A stretch of 64,000 nucleotides of DNA from Lachnospiraceae bacterium (GCA_016287675.1 JAEFAR010000001.1:124001-188000), one strand, 5' to 3'; counted from the stretch's first letter, positions 26,263 to 34,025 are shown. Translations and numbers: made by a program. The notes: a model not told the origin generated them from the sequence alone.

Positions 26263-27684
26263 TTAGTAATGTACTCTCTTCTTGCTTACCTGAAGATTGA
26301 TCATGGTAACAACGAAGATGATCGCGAAAAGAATAAGGGCAGATGCACTTGCGAGACCGTAGTTGTTGCCTGCAAGTGAATCGTAAATGAATCCGACCAT
26401 TGTCTGGAGCTTTCCGGGATCGCCGGTAGGACCCATGGAATCACCGAAGATACCTACAATGCTCGTGTATTCCTTAAATCCGCCGATAAAGCCTGTGATT
26501 ATTACGTAGGCCAGCATGGGGGAGAGAAGAGGGATCGTGATCCTTGTAAGTATCCTTCTCCTGGATGTGCCGTCGATCTTGGCCGCATCGTAGTACTGCT
26601 TGTTGATGGACTGCAGTCCGCCCATGAGGATGAGGATCTTGAAAGGAAGCGCATTCCATACGATGTAGACTACCATTACGAAGATGTTGGCAGCATATGA
26701 GGAACTTGCGTTGATCCAGTTGACCCTTCTGCCTCCGAAGCGCTCGATCAGGTTGTTAACGATACCGATGGATGCGATGGAAGAGATGTGCTCTACTGTG
26801 AAGTAGGTTTTAACCGCATCTCCGCCCTTTAAGGGAGTCTGCATGAACCACAGTCTGTATCCGATCTCCTCGCCGTCTTCGTTCAGAACGGGATCCGCAA
26901 AGATCTCTGCTGCTTTGGAAGAATCGGAAGTGAGCTGGAGAGCGGAGAGAGAGCTCTCTTTTCCGGAATTAAGGTACTTTATGCCTTCGCTTGTGGTTGC
27001 CACCAGTTTGTAAGAACCATTGGAGTTCTTTGAAAAGAAGACGTTGCTGTCGGAGATCGCTTTTGACGAACCGGAGTATCTTCTTCCGGAGTAGTCTGCG
27101 ATGACGTCACATTTGTCGATGTCCTTCTGGGTGGTCAGGTCCATGTAGTAGTAGATGTCATCTACATTTCCGACGAAGGAGTAGTGGGTATCGTCACGCT
27201 CGGAAAGCTCGAAGACCGAAGCCTGCTCTTCTTTGTTACGGGCATATATCGCGTATTCCGTCTTGTAAAGGTTTGTGGTGTTTCCGATGATGTTGAACAT
27301 TGCGGCAAATACCATACCGATAGCGATGGAATTCGTTACATAGGGAAGGAAAAATATAGTCTGCAGAAATTTCTGCAAAGGCTTTATGGAATTCAATGCC
27401 ACCGCAATGAGCAGCGCCAGAGCTGTTGAGATCGGCACTGTCAATACGCACAGAAGAATGGTGTTCTTAAGGCATGTAAGGAATGCATTGAATGCAAAAG
27501 CTTTCTTGAAGTTTGCGATTCCGAAGGCAAATGTGGCGCCGCCTGCGGCTTCCAAAGGCTTATAATCTGCCAGGAAAGCCATCCTGACAGTGTTTATGAT
27601 GGGCCAGACCGTGAATACCGCCAAAAGTACAACGGCAGGAGCAAGATAGATCCAGGCCTTCCATTGATGTTTACTGTCTACCAT
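26263..27684 (-). CDS. ABC transporter permease, UgpA/MalF type, with a ~170-residue extracytoplasmic insertion
   Basis: Partner permease, 473 residues against about 290 for ordinary members. Helix 1 is at ~10-32, then helices to the segment LQTIFFLPYVTNSIAIGMVF and MFNIIGNTTN. Residues ~138-305 are hydrophilic and follow this helix, so they lie outside the membrane; family sequence resumes at GIVNNLIERFGGRRVNW and the EAA loop is QYYDAAKIDGTSRRRILTRI. The insertion is in the loop after the first core helix pair, not where the MalF P2 loop sits. It starts immediately after the ATPase stop (TAAATG). The insert may contact the binding protein or a surface nuclease. Confidence 0.88.
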   Translation of the reverse strand: MVDSKHQWKAWIYLAPAVVLLAVFTVWPIINTVRMAFLADYKPLEAAGGATFAFGIANFKKAFAFNAFLTCLKNTILLCVLTVPISTALALLIAVALNSIKPLQKFLQTIFFLPYVTNSIAIGMVFAAMFNIIGNTTNLYKTEYAIYARNKEEQASVFELSERDDTHYSFVGNVDDIYYYMDLTTQKDIDKCDVIADYSGRRYSGSSKAISDSNVFFSKNSNGSYKLVATTSEGIKYLNSGKESSLSALQLTSDSSKAAEIFADPVLNEDGEEIGYRLWFMQTPLKGGDAVKTYFTVEHISSIASIGIVNNLIERFGGRRVNWINASSSYAANIFVMVVYIVWNALPFKILILMGGLQSINKQYYDAAKIDGTSRRRILTRITIPLLSPMLAYVIITGFIGGFKEYTSIVGIFGDSMGPTGDPGKLQTMVGFIYDSLAGNNYGLASASALILFAIIFVVTMINLQVSKKRVHY

Positions 27685-28788
27685 TTATTTTACCTCGCAG
27701 AAAATCCTTTCTTCGGTCTCCTTGTTGAAAAGGAAGATCTTGTTGGGCTTAATTCTGAAATTAACGGTCTTGGATCCGGGAGCCACCTTGATGTCGGAAT
27801 CAATGATGGAACGGATGGTGGGATTTAACGAAGCGTCGTTTGTGGAGACAACGCTGGAGTCACGTCCCATTACTTCCACGCTTTGTAAGTTGCAGGTGAG
27901 AGGACCGTTGGGGTCAACAATGAAACCTTCGGGTCTGATACCGATGTAAAGCTTCTGATCCGGAACATCGGAAGCGGTAACCACAACTTCGTCACCGATC
28001 ATTACCTTTCCGCCTTTGATCTGACCTTCAAATACATTGATGGGCGGTGTTCCGAGGAATTTGGCAACAAAGAGGTTTCTGGGACTGTCGTAAACGTCCT
28101 GAGGAGCGCCGATCTGCTGAACAACACCCAGCTTCATAACCACGATGACATCGGAGATGCTCATTGCTTCTTCCTGGTCATGGGTAACGAAGATAGTTGT
28201 GATCTTTGTTTCTCTCTGGATCCTTCTGATCTCTTCACGTGTCTGGAGACGGAGTCTCGCATCCAGGTTTGAAAGAGGCTCGTCCAAAAGGAGGATCCTG
28301 GGCATCTTTACAAGAGCACGGGCGATGGCAACACGCTGCTGCTGACCGCCGGAGAGCTCCGAAGGCTTACGGTCGAGAAGTTCATCGATCTGTACCAGCT
28401 TGGCTGCTTCCTGTGTGCGCTCAAGCATTTCTTCTTTGGTGAGCTTGTCCTTGCCTGTCAGGTTCTGCAAAGGGAACATGATGTTCTGCTTAACAGTCAT
28501 GTGAGGATAGAGTGCATAGTTCTGGAAAACCAGACCAACGCCTCTGTTTTCGGGGGACAGATCGGTAACATCATCGTCTCCGAAGAAGATCTTACCGCTG
28601 CTCAGTTTCTGCAATCCGCAGATCATGTAAAGTGTTGTTGATTTTCCGCAGCCGGAAGGACCGAGAAGTCCGACAAGCTTTCCGTCGGGGATGGTGAAGT
28701 CAAAATTGTTGACTGCCACAACCTCCTCATTGGATTTCTTGTTACGACTGGGGAAAATTTTTGTAACGTTTTGCAATACGACTTTCAT
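27685..28788 (-). CDS. ABC transporter ATPase, UgpC/MsmK type
   Basis: Energises the CUT1-type importer from the cytoplasmic face. Walker A GPSGCGKST, Q-loop VFQNYALYPHMTV, signature LSGGQQQR, Walker B ILLLDEPLSNLD and switch His in FVTHDQ are all intact; a TOBE/OB regulatory domain fills ~240-367. Length of 367 is typical. GGAAGGAAC precedes the start. First transporter gene of the operon, 76 bases after the RDD gene. MsmK-type ATPases are often shared among several importers, so it may also serve other systems. Confidence 0.93.
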   Translation of the reverse strand: MKVVLQNVTKIFPSRNKKSNEEVVAVNNFDFTIPDGKLVGLLGPSGCGKSTTLYMICGLQKLSSGKIFFGDDDVTDLSPENRGVGLVFQNYALYPHMTVKQNIMFPLQNLTGKDKLTKEEMLERTQEAAKLVQIDELLDRKPSELSGGQQQRVAIARALVKMPRILLLDEPLSNLDARLRLQTREEIRRIQRETKITTIFVTHDQEEAMSISDVIVVMKLGVVQQIGAPQDVYDSPRNLFVAKFLGTPPINVFEGQIKGGKVMIGDEVVVTASDVPDQKLYIGIRPEGFIVDPNGPLTCNLQSVEVMGRDSSVVSTNDASLNPTIRSIIDSDIKVAPGSKTVNFRIKPNKIFLFNKETEERIFCEVK

Positions 28789-28864
28789 ATTGTTCCTTCC
28801 TTCTATCCTTTTTATACTTGCAGGCAGATGCTCCTCCGCCTGAGCAATTCGAGATGTGAAATGG

Positions 28865-29626
28865 TTAATAGGTTGCTTTTGCAGCTCTTTCGGCTGCGGC
28901 GGTTTCTTTTGCCGAGATCATCTCTTCCCTGGTCTCAAAGATCTTCTGAGTGGGGAAGTCGATCACCACAGTCCCGGCAAGAAGATCGTGCAGACATGAA
29001 TTGGTCTTGGTGACGATCATGCAAACGATCTGCAGTACCAATAATCCGATAATGACCAGAGTACCCGCCGATCCGACCATGCCGAAGTAGATCATGAAGA
29101 TCAGGAGAACGGGGATCATTGTCTCTATTGTATATTTACCGAGGAATGTGCGAATGAACATAAAGAGGGGAGTGACTTTCACATGATCGACCCGCATGAC
29201 ACCCAGGCCAAAGATCTTTTTTCCGAAAGTCTTTCCGTCCTTAAGAATGAGTGGAACTATAAAATCAACAACGAGCACGGCAAGGAAAATGCCGAGAGAA
29301 ATGATCAGTAATGAAAGATTCAGATAATAGTGATTGTGATAGATAAAATCGGTATCCGAAGCAATGGCGTCACACAAAGCTTCATAGGAACGCTTTCCTT
29401 CTTCACTCAGTGAAGTGTACTCGTTTTCATCAATATAATAGGAAATGTTGTATTTGTTTTCGTATTCGGTGATAATGGAAACACAGGCCTCGTAATGGCT
29501 GTCGTAACGGGAAACAAAAGAAATGACGGTACCGAAGAGAACGGTTAACGTCACAGTAATTATGAAGTCGAAAATAAAAGCGGAGATTCGCTTTGTCATA
29601 TTCGCTTTTTGAAGATCGAACATCAT
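28865..29626 (-). CDS. RDD family membrane protein
   Basis: About 253 residues from ATG 29626 (AAAGG nine bases upstream; a longer reading has no site). TKRISAFIFDFIIT is the RDD motif in the first helix, and LHDLLAGTVVID is the conserved C-terminal segment; about five hydrophobic helices. A ~65-residue outside loop follows helix 1, and the tail is rich in Ala/Glu. It appears to be the promoter-proximal gene of the nuclease/ABC operon. RDD proteins are mostly of unknown function; some are linked to transport or Na+/H+ exchange. Confidence 0.8.
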   Translation of the reverse strand: MMFDLQKANMTKRISAFIFDFIITVTLTVLFGTVISFVSRYDSHYEACVSIITEYENKYNISYYIDENEYTSLSEEGKRSYEALCDAIASDTDFIYHNHYYLNLSLLIISLGIFLAVLVVDFIVPLILKDGKTFGKKIFGLGVMRVDHVKVTPLFMFIRTFLGKYTIETMIPVLLIFMIYFGMVGSAGTLVIIGLLVLQIVCMIVTKTNSCLHDLLAGTVVIDFPTQKIFETREEMISAKETAAAERAAKATY

Positions 29627-29690
29627 AGTCTGTTGCCTTTCGATACAGTATTTTAAGCGACCTACAGCAGTCGCATGACATCGTCTGAAT

Positions 29691-29721
29691 TTTGACACCG
29701 ATTTGACACGTATTTAGTGTC
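29691..29721. promoter_or_regulatory. Direct/inverted repeats just downstream of the nuclease/ABC operon promoter
   Basis: TTTGACAC occurs twice (29691-29698 and 29702-29709) and GTGTC (29717-29721) is inverted to them. The cluster lies about 10-40 bases downstream of the minus-strand -10 box, a good place for a repressor site. Confidence 0.4.
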
Positions 29722-29729
29722 GGTATTTT

Positions 29730-29758
29730 ATAATAACATATTTCGCCTGTTTCTTCAA
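29730..29758 (-). promoter_or_regulatory. Predicted promoter of the RDD-ABC-SNase operon
   Basis: On the minus strand: TTGAAG (29758-29753), 17-bp spacer, TATTAT (29735-29730), about 100 bases before the RDD start codon. Confidence 0.55.
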
Positions 29759-29954
29759 GTTTAAATAAATCATGCACTTTAACGAAAAATGGCGGTTTCA
29801 TGGGCTTTTCGGGCTGTTTAGAGACAATTGTCGCGGAAATGCGGAATAAAAAGACTTATGGTATAGGGAATACAGGAAATTCACACTAAACTCTGTCGCT
29901 TTTTCGCTTCTGCACGGCGAAGTGACGGGGAGTCTTTTTTTTGAAAAGACTGTG

Positions 29955-29963
29955 TGTTATAAT
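29955..29963 (+). promoter_or_regulatory. Extended -10 promoter for the Y-family polymerase
   Basis: TGTTATAAT (TGn plus consensus -10), with only a T-rich -35. About 57 bases before the ATG. Confidence 0.5.
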
Positions 29964-30020
29964 CCTTCCTGTAGGAGCCATATAACGCTCAAAGTCAGAT
30001 AATACAATGAAGAATCGTTG

Positions 30021-31556
30021 ATGGAAAAACAGTTTATCGCAATCGATCTTAAGTCTTTTTATGCCTCTGTGGAGTGTGTAGCCCGGGGGCTGGATCCCCT
30101 TAACACAAATCTTGTGGTGGCGGACCCCGAAAGGACTTCAAAAACCATCTGCCTTGCAGTTTCACCGACCCTAAAACGACATGGGATTCCGGGAAGAGCA
30201 AGGCTTTTTGAAGTGCAGCAGAAGCTGACGGTTGCGAACGCGGAGCGAAAGGAAAAGGCTCCCGGAAAAGTGTTTAAAGGAAAATCTGTTTTCGGAACCG
30301 ATCTGGATTCGGATCCGTCCCTTGAGATCGATTTCATTCAGGCACCCCCCAGAATGTCTCTTTACATGAAATACAGTACCGACATTCTGAACATCTATCT
30401 TAAATACATTGCCCCCGAGGACATTCACGTCTACTCCGTGGATGAGGTTTTTATGGATGTTACGGCCTATCTCAATACCTACAGGATGACTGCCCACGAA
30501 CTTGCCATGACCATGGTGAGAGAGGTGCTTCAGACCACCGGCATCACTGCGACTGCCGGCATCGGGACAAATCTCTATCTTTGCAAGATCGCCATGGACA
30601 TAGTGGCAAAGCATATGCCTGCCGACAAAGACGGAGTGAGGGTGGCGGAACTGGACGAGATGAGCTACAGGAGACTGCTGTGGAATCACAAGCCTCTGAC
30701 AGACTTTTGGAGAGTGGGAAGCGGCATATCAAAAAAGCTTGCCAAATACGGAATGTACACCATGGGGGATGTGGCAAGATGCTCCGTGGGAAAGCCCACT
30801 GACTATTACAATGAGGCGCTTCTTTACAGGCTGTTCGGGATCAATGCCGAACTTCTGATAGATCACGCCTGGGGCTGGGAACCTGTTGGAATGAAGGAGA
30901 TCAAAGCTTTCAGACCTTCGACCAATTCCGTGAGCATTGGACAGGTGCTGAAGGAACCCTACGATTACGAGAGAACGAGACTGATAATTAAGGAAATGAC
31001 AGATCTTCTTGTGCTGGATCTGGTTAAAAAGGGTGTGGTGACGGACCAGCTGGTGCTGAACATCGGTTTTGATACGGAAAACCTGTATGACACCGAAAAG
31101 ATGAAGCATTTTAAGGGAGAAGTGGTCTACGATCATTACGGGAGGCCGGTTCCCAAAGGGATCCACGGATCCATCAACCTTCCCGAGTACACCTCTTCCA
31201 CCACAGTGATAATGGAATACATGATGAGATTATATGACCGTATCGCGGAAAAAGATCTGACCACAAGAAGGATGAATGTGGTTGCAAATCACGTGATTTC
31301 GGAAAAGAAGGCGGAGAAACTCGAAAAAGAGAGCGAGGACTACACGCAGCTGGAACTTTTTACGGATTACGAAGAGCAGGAAAGGGAACGGGCTGCGAAA
31401 AAAGAGAAGCGACAGCGGGAAAAGAATGTTCAGAAGGCCATAATCGAGATAAAGGAAAAGTTCGGAAAGAATGCGGTCCTTAAGGGGATGAACCTTGAGG
31501 AAGGCGGAACTACCATAGAAAGAAACCGTCAGATCGGAGGACATAAAGCGGAGTGA
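30021..31556 (+). CDS. Y-family DNA polymerase (UmuC/DinB-type, UvrX-like)
   Basis: Translesion DNA polymerase, 511 residues. D9 in IAIDLKSFYASVE and D141-E142 in YSVDEVFMDV are the catalytic acids. The palm/fingers contain a ~30-residue insertion typical of the UvrX/YqjW branch of Firmicutes, and the little-finger domain ends near 430. QLELF at ~443-447 matches the beta-clamp-binding pentapeptide. The tail beyond is charged and helical. The start has only weak ribosome-site similarity. It overlaps rlmH by 4 bases. These genes are usually damage-inducible, but I saw no LexA site. Confidence 0.9.
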   Translation: MEKQFIAIDLKSFYASVECVARGLDPLNTNLVVADPERTSKTICLAVSPTLKRHGIPGRARLFEVQQKLTVANAERKEKAPGKVFKGKSVFGTDLDSDPSLEIDFIQAPPRMSLYMKYSTDILNIYLKYIAPEDIHVYSVDEVFMDVTAYLNTYRMTAHELAMTMVREVLQTTGITATAGIGTNLYLCKIAMDIVAKHMPADKDGVRVAELDEMSYRRLLWNHKPLTDFWRVGSGISKKLAKYGMYTMGDVARCSVGKPTDYYNEALLYRLFGINAELLIDHAWGWEPVGMKEIKAFRPSTNSVSIGQVLKEPYDYERTRLIIKEMTDLLVLDLVKKGVVTDQLVLNIGFDTENLYDTEKMKHFKGEVVYDHYGRPVPKGIHGSINLPEYTSSTTVIMEYMMRLYDRIAEKDLTTRRMNVVANHVISEKKAEKLEKESEDYTQLELFTDYEEQERERAAKKEKRQREKNVQKAIIEIKEKFGKNAVLKGMNLEEGGTTIERNRQIGGHKAE

Positions 31557-32032
31557 AGATCACAATTGTTTGCGTGGGAAAGATCAAAGAAAAGTTTTTT
31601 ACGGATGCAATCGCCGAGTACGGGAAACGCCTGTCAAAGTACTGTAAGCTGGAGATAAAAGAAGTTCAGGATGAAAAGACTCCCGACGGCATCGGAGAAA
31701 CGGCGGAAGAGCAGATCAGAAAAGCCGAAGGGGAGAGGATACTTAAAGCTGTCCCCGATGGAGCCTACGTGATCCTTCTTGCTATAAACGGCAAAATGCT
31801 GACTTCTCCGGAACTTTCGGAAGAGATCGAGCGGCTTAATGTCCGGGGAGTGAACCACATCGTTTTTGTCATCGGAGGTTCTCTGGGAACTTCAAAGGAA
31901 GTATATGCCCGGGCGGACATGGAACTGTCCTTTTCAAAGATGACCTTCCCGCATCAGCTCATGCGGGTTGTATTATTGGAGCAGATCTACAGAAGCTTCA
32001 AGATCAGAGCGGGGGAACCGTATCACAAATAA
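31553..32032 (+). CDS. rlmH: Ribosomal RNA large subunit methyltransferase H
   Basis: SPOUT-class enzyme that N3-methylates pseudouridine 1915 of 23S rRNA on assembled 70S ribosomes. Features: N-terminal ITIVCVGKIKEKFF, the trefoil-knot motif VFVIGGSLG, and the conserved end MTFPHQLMRVVLLEQIYRS then GEPYHK. The 159-residue length is exact for the family. The start is GTG in a 4-base overlap (GTGA) with the polymerase stop, so translation is coupled. A 69-bp palindrome begins 9 bases after the stop. Confidence 0.95.
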   Translation: MKITIVCVGKIKEKFFTDAIAEYGKRLSKYCKLEIKEVQDEKTPDGIGETAEEQIRKAEGERILKAVPDGAYVILLAINGKMLTSPELSEEIERLNVRGVNHIVFVIGGSLGTSKEVYARADMELSFSKMTFPHQLMRVVLLEQIYRSFKIRAGEPYHK

Positions 32033-32040
32033 CCAAAGGG

Positions 32041-32109
32041 TGAGTCAATGGGGACGTTTCATTTTGACTCATCGAAGACGAGTCAAAATGAAACGTCCCC
32101 ATTGACTCA
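32041..32109. repeat. 69-bp perfect palindromic element, copy 1
   Basis: Two 30-base arms with perfect complementarity around a 9-base loop, ATCGAAGAC. Each end reads TGAGTCAATGGGGACG inward. The core at arm position 13-20 is GACGTTTC. Identical to copy 3 and nearly identical to copy 2. It lies directly between rlmH and an XRE-type gene. Confidence 0.97.
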
Positions 32110-32138
32110 TTGAATTATCATGATAGATATGATACAAT
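32110..32138 (+). promoter_or_regulatory. Predicted promoter of the XRE-type gene
   Basis: TTGAAT (32110-32115), 17-bp spacer, TACAAT (32133-32138), starting at the very edge of palindrome copy 1. Confidence 0.5.
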
Positions 32139-32176
32139 ATCCGAAAACTCGGATGTGTCTATGGGGGAATTGTATC

Positions 32177-32986
32177 ATGGAAATATATGAAAAAATATTC
32201 GCAAGAATGGATGAATTAAATATTTCACAACTTGAATTATCAAGAAGAACCGGGATCGCTACAAGTACTATCTGTGACTGGAAGAAGAAAAGAATCAATC
32301 CGCAGTCGGATAAGATAGTGAGTATCTGCGAGGCACTTGAGATATCGTTGGTGGATTTGCTTTGTGATGAAAAATTAAGTGTTGAGAGAAGGCTGCTTAG
32401 ATATTATGAACTGTTGTCTGCACAGTATGAGAATAAGAATAACTTATCCGGAAACAGCAATAGAAATATATCAATTATTACCGATGAAGAGAATAATCGA
32501 ATTGTCTTAATAAATGATAAGAAGTTTAAGGGATTATCAAAAAAAGATTGGGCTGAGGTTGAGGAGTATTTGAAGCAGTATGTGGGAAACTATTACGAGA
32601 TTGCTTGCTGTGCCGAGAAGGTGTTTATTGATACGGATTTTCCGGATGAATATGCCAATTCAGAAAGTCGACTTGCCCTGAAAGGCCCAAGAAGAGTGGC
32701 CAAGGCAAATGCTGCGCAGGCAATTCCTGAACTTATACAGATTGCAGTCCCGACCAAACCAAACTGGGAGGAAAATAAAGAAAAGAAGCATTTCAAGGAT
32801 GCCAAGAATGGATGGTATAGATACAATATCCGTTTTGGTATTCCTGTATATAGCAATGCCGGTGATCTTGAAAGATACAATATATTTACAGCAAAAATGC
32901 TTGTAAGACATGACGAAGATGGAAAAAAATACTTGTATGATCTGACAACAATAAAAAAAGAAACGAGTGGCCCGCTTGAGTCATAG
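32177..32986 (+). CDS. XRE-type helix-turn-helix protein with a C-terminal LPD3/BECR-like domain
   Basis: A 269-residue accessory protein. Residues 1-62 are a Cro/CI-type HTH (ISQLELSRRTGIATSTICDW). Residues ~145-269 resemble, from memory, the small domain at the end of large phage/ICE polyvalent proteins (LPD3, in the barnase-EndoU-colicin-RelE fold group): FPDEYANSESRLALKGPRR, AIPELIQIA, ENKEKKHFKDAKNGWYRY, VRHDEDGKKYLYDLTTI and KKETSGPLE. AT-rich codon use differs from rlmH and opp, suggesting transfer. I start at 32177, with GGGGGA nine bases upstream. It could be a regulator with a ligand/RNase-like domain or a self-contained toxin-antitoxin; not settled. Confidence 0.65.
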   Translation: MEIYEKIFARMDELNISQLELSRRTGIATSTICDWKKKRINPQSDKIVSICEALEISLVDLLCDEKLSVERRLLRYYELLSAQYENKNNLSGNSNRNISIITDEENNRIVLINDKKFKGLSKKDWAEVEEYLKQYVGNYYEIACCAEKVFIDTDFPDEYANSESRLALKGPRRVAKANAAQAIPELIQIAVPTKPNWEENKEKKHFKDAKNGWYRYNIRFGIPVYSNAGDLERYNIFTAKMLVRHDEDGKKYLYDLTTIKKETSGPLES

Positions 32987-33305
32987 ACTGTACGGTGAAA
33001 ACCCGTTTCTTGTATGATTATATTATAATAAAGCATTTGATTTGTCAATATAAAACGTGGAAATAACCTCCGTGTGTAATGAATTCGACGAGCAGGAAAG
33101 GCATCCTGCGCTCCCTTTGGAAAAACGGTATGATGGATACGCCGCCCATTCGGATTCATTTATGTGTTGCGGCCGGTATCTTCGGATATCGGCTCTTTTT
33201 CAATTGTCTATTGAGTGACAAGAAAAGAAATATCTGATACTATGTTTCCTGACAGTGATCGTGGTGCGCGGGTGACGGTCGACTTTAAACGGAGGAAAAA
33301 AGTAT
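32987..33305. other. Intergenic region, 319 bp, with possible structured RNA
   Basis: AT-rich at first (to ~33060), then GC-richer with a hairpin GCAGGA / TCCTGC near 33092-33109 and a strong UUCG-loop terminator at 33172-33200. No gene is convincing here. The structured part could be the end of a small RNA or a leader for the downstream HTH-receiver gene. Confidence 0.5.
33172..33200 (+). terminator. UUCG-loop terminator upstream of the HTH-receiver gene
   Basis: GCCGGTATC (33172-33180) pairs with GATATCGGC (33185-33193), one G-U pair, around TTCG, followed by TCTTTTTC. Confidence 0.8.
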
Positions 33306-33959
33306 ATGGATATAGGTACTAAGATAAGGGAATTAAGAATAAAAAGGAATCTTACACAAGAGGAACTGGGGCAAAAACTTAACGTCACCCCTCAGGCGGT
33401 TTCTAGATGGGAGAATGGCATATCGCTTCCGGATATATCAATGATCCCGTTATTGTCAGAGAATCTCTTTGCTTCAGCAAATGAGTTGCTGGGATGTATA
33501 TCTTCCGGTTATAATCTTTTCGAATCGTGTAAAAAACTGAATATTTTCGGGGATATTTTAAAGCAGGATCAGATCGACAGCCTGTTTGAAGGACGGGAAA
33601 AGGTTACAGATAAAACACCAAAGAAAGTCCTGATCGTGGACGATTCAGATTTCATGAGAATGATGCTTAAAGATATGCTTTCTCAAAGCGGTCACACTAT
33701 AGTTGAAGCAGATAACGGGAAAAATGCTTTAAAGGTACTGGAAAAAGAAAATCCCGACGTGTGCATATTTGATATCAATATGCCGGAGATGAACGGGCTT
33801 GATGTGCTTAGGCACGTTGTCTCAAATTATAAAGACATACGGGTTATCATGCTTTCAGCATTGTGCATGGAGAGCATCGTGAAAGAAGCTCTGGAGATAG
33901 GAGCAAATGCGTTCGTCGCAAAGCCTTTCCAAGCTGACAGTATCATCAGGAGGGTGTGA
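33306..33959 (+). CDS. XRE helix-turn-helix fused to a CheY-like receiver domain
   Basis: A 217-residue protein. Residues 6-60 are an XRE HTH (LTQEELGQKLNVTPQAVSRW). Residues 106-217 are a receiver: acidic pair D112-D113, phosphoacceptor D156 (CIFDINMPEMNG), S184 and K206. The order, DNA-binding first and receiver last, is the reverse of ordinary response regulators. The receiver ends FQADSIIRRV, several residues short of a full last helix, and its stop TGA is the first codon of palindrome copy 2, so the element may have trimmed the gene. ACGGAGGAAAAAAG precedes the start. No kinase gene nearby. Confidence 0.82.
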   Translation: MDIGTKIRELRIKRNLTQEELGQKLNVTPQAVSRWENGISLPDISMIPLLSENLFASANELLGCISSGYNLFESCKKLNIFGDILKQDQIDSLFEGREKVTDKTPKKVLIVDDSDFMRMMLKDMLSQSGHTIVEADNGKNALKVLEKENPDVCIFDINMPEMNGLDVLRHVVSNYKDIRVIMLSALCMESIVKEALEIGANAFVAKPFQADSIIRRV

Positions 33960-34025
33960 GTCAATGGGGACGGTTCATTTTGACTCATCGAAGACGAGTC
34001 AAAATGAACCGTCCCCATTGACTCA
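33957..34025. repeat. 69-bp perfect palindromic element, copy 2 (compensated variant)
   Basis: Same length, loop and arms as copies 1 and 3, except the left arm has GACGGTTC for GACGTTTC and the right arm has the matching GAACCGTC for GAAACGTC, so pairing stays perfect. Its first three bases are the stop codon of the HTH-receiver gene. Confidence 0.97.

Larger units (their letters stand above)
29627..30020. other. Divergent intergenic region, 394 bp
   Basis: Holds the minus-strand promoter of the nuclease/ABC operon with nearby repeats, and an extended -10 promoter for the Y-family polymerase (both listed). Between them an 8-bp hairpin (AGTCTTTT / AAAAGACT, about 29931-29952) overlaps the -35 position of the polymerase promoter. 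I saw no LexA-type box. Confidence 0.55.

Noticed and set aside
33079-33237. A 52-codon reading frame starting MNSTSRKGILRSLWKN
   Set aside because: No ribosome binding site, and it runs straight through a strong UUCG terminator hairpin. I treat the stretch as non-coding.
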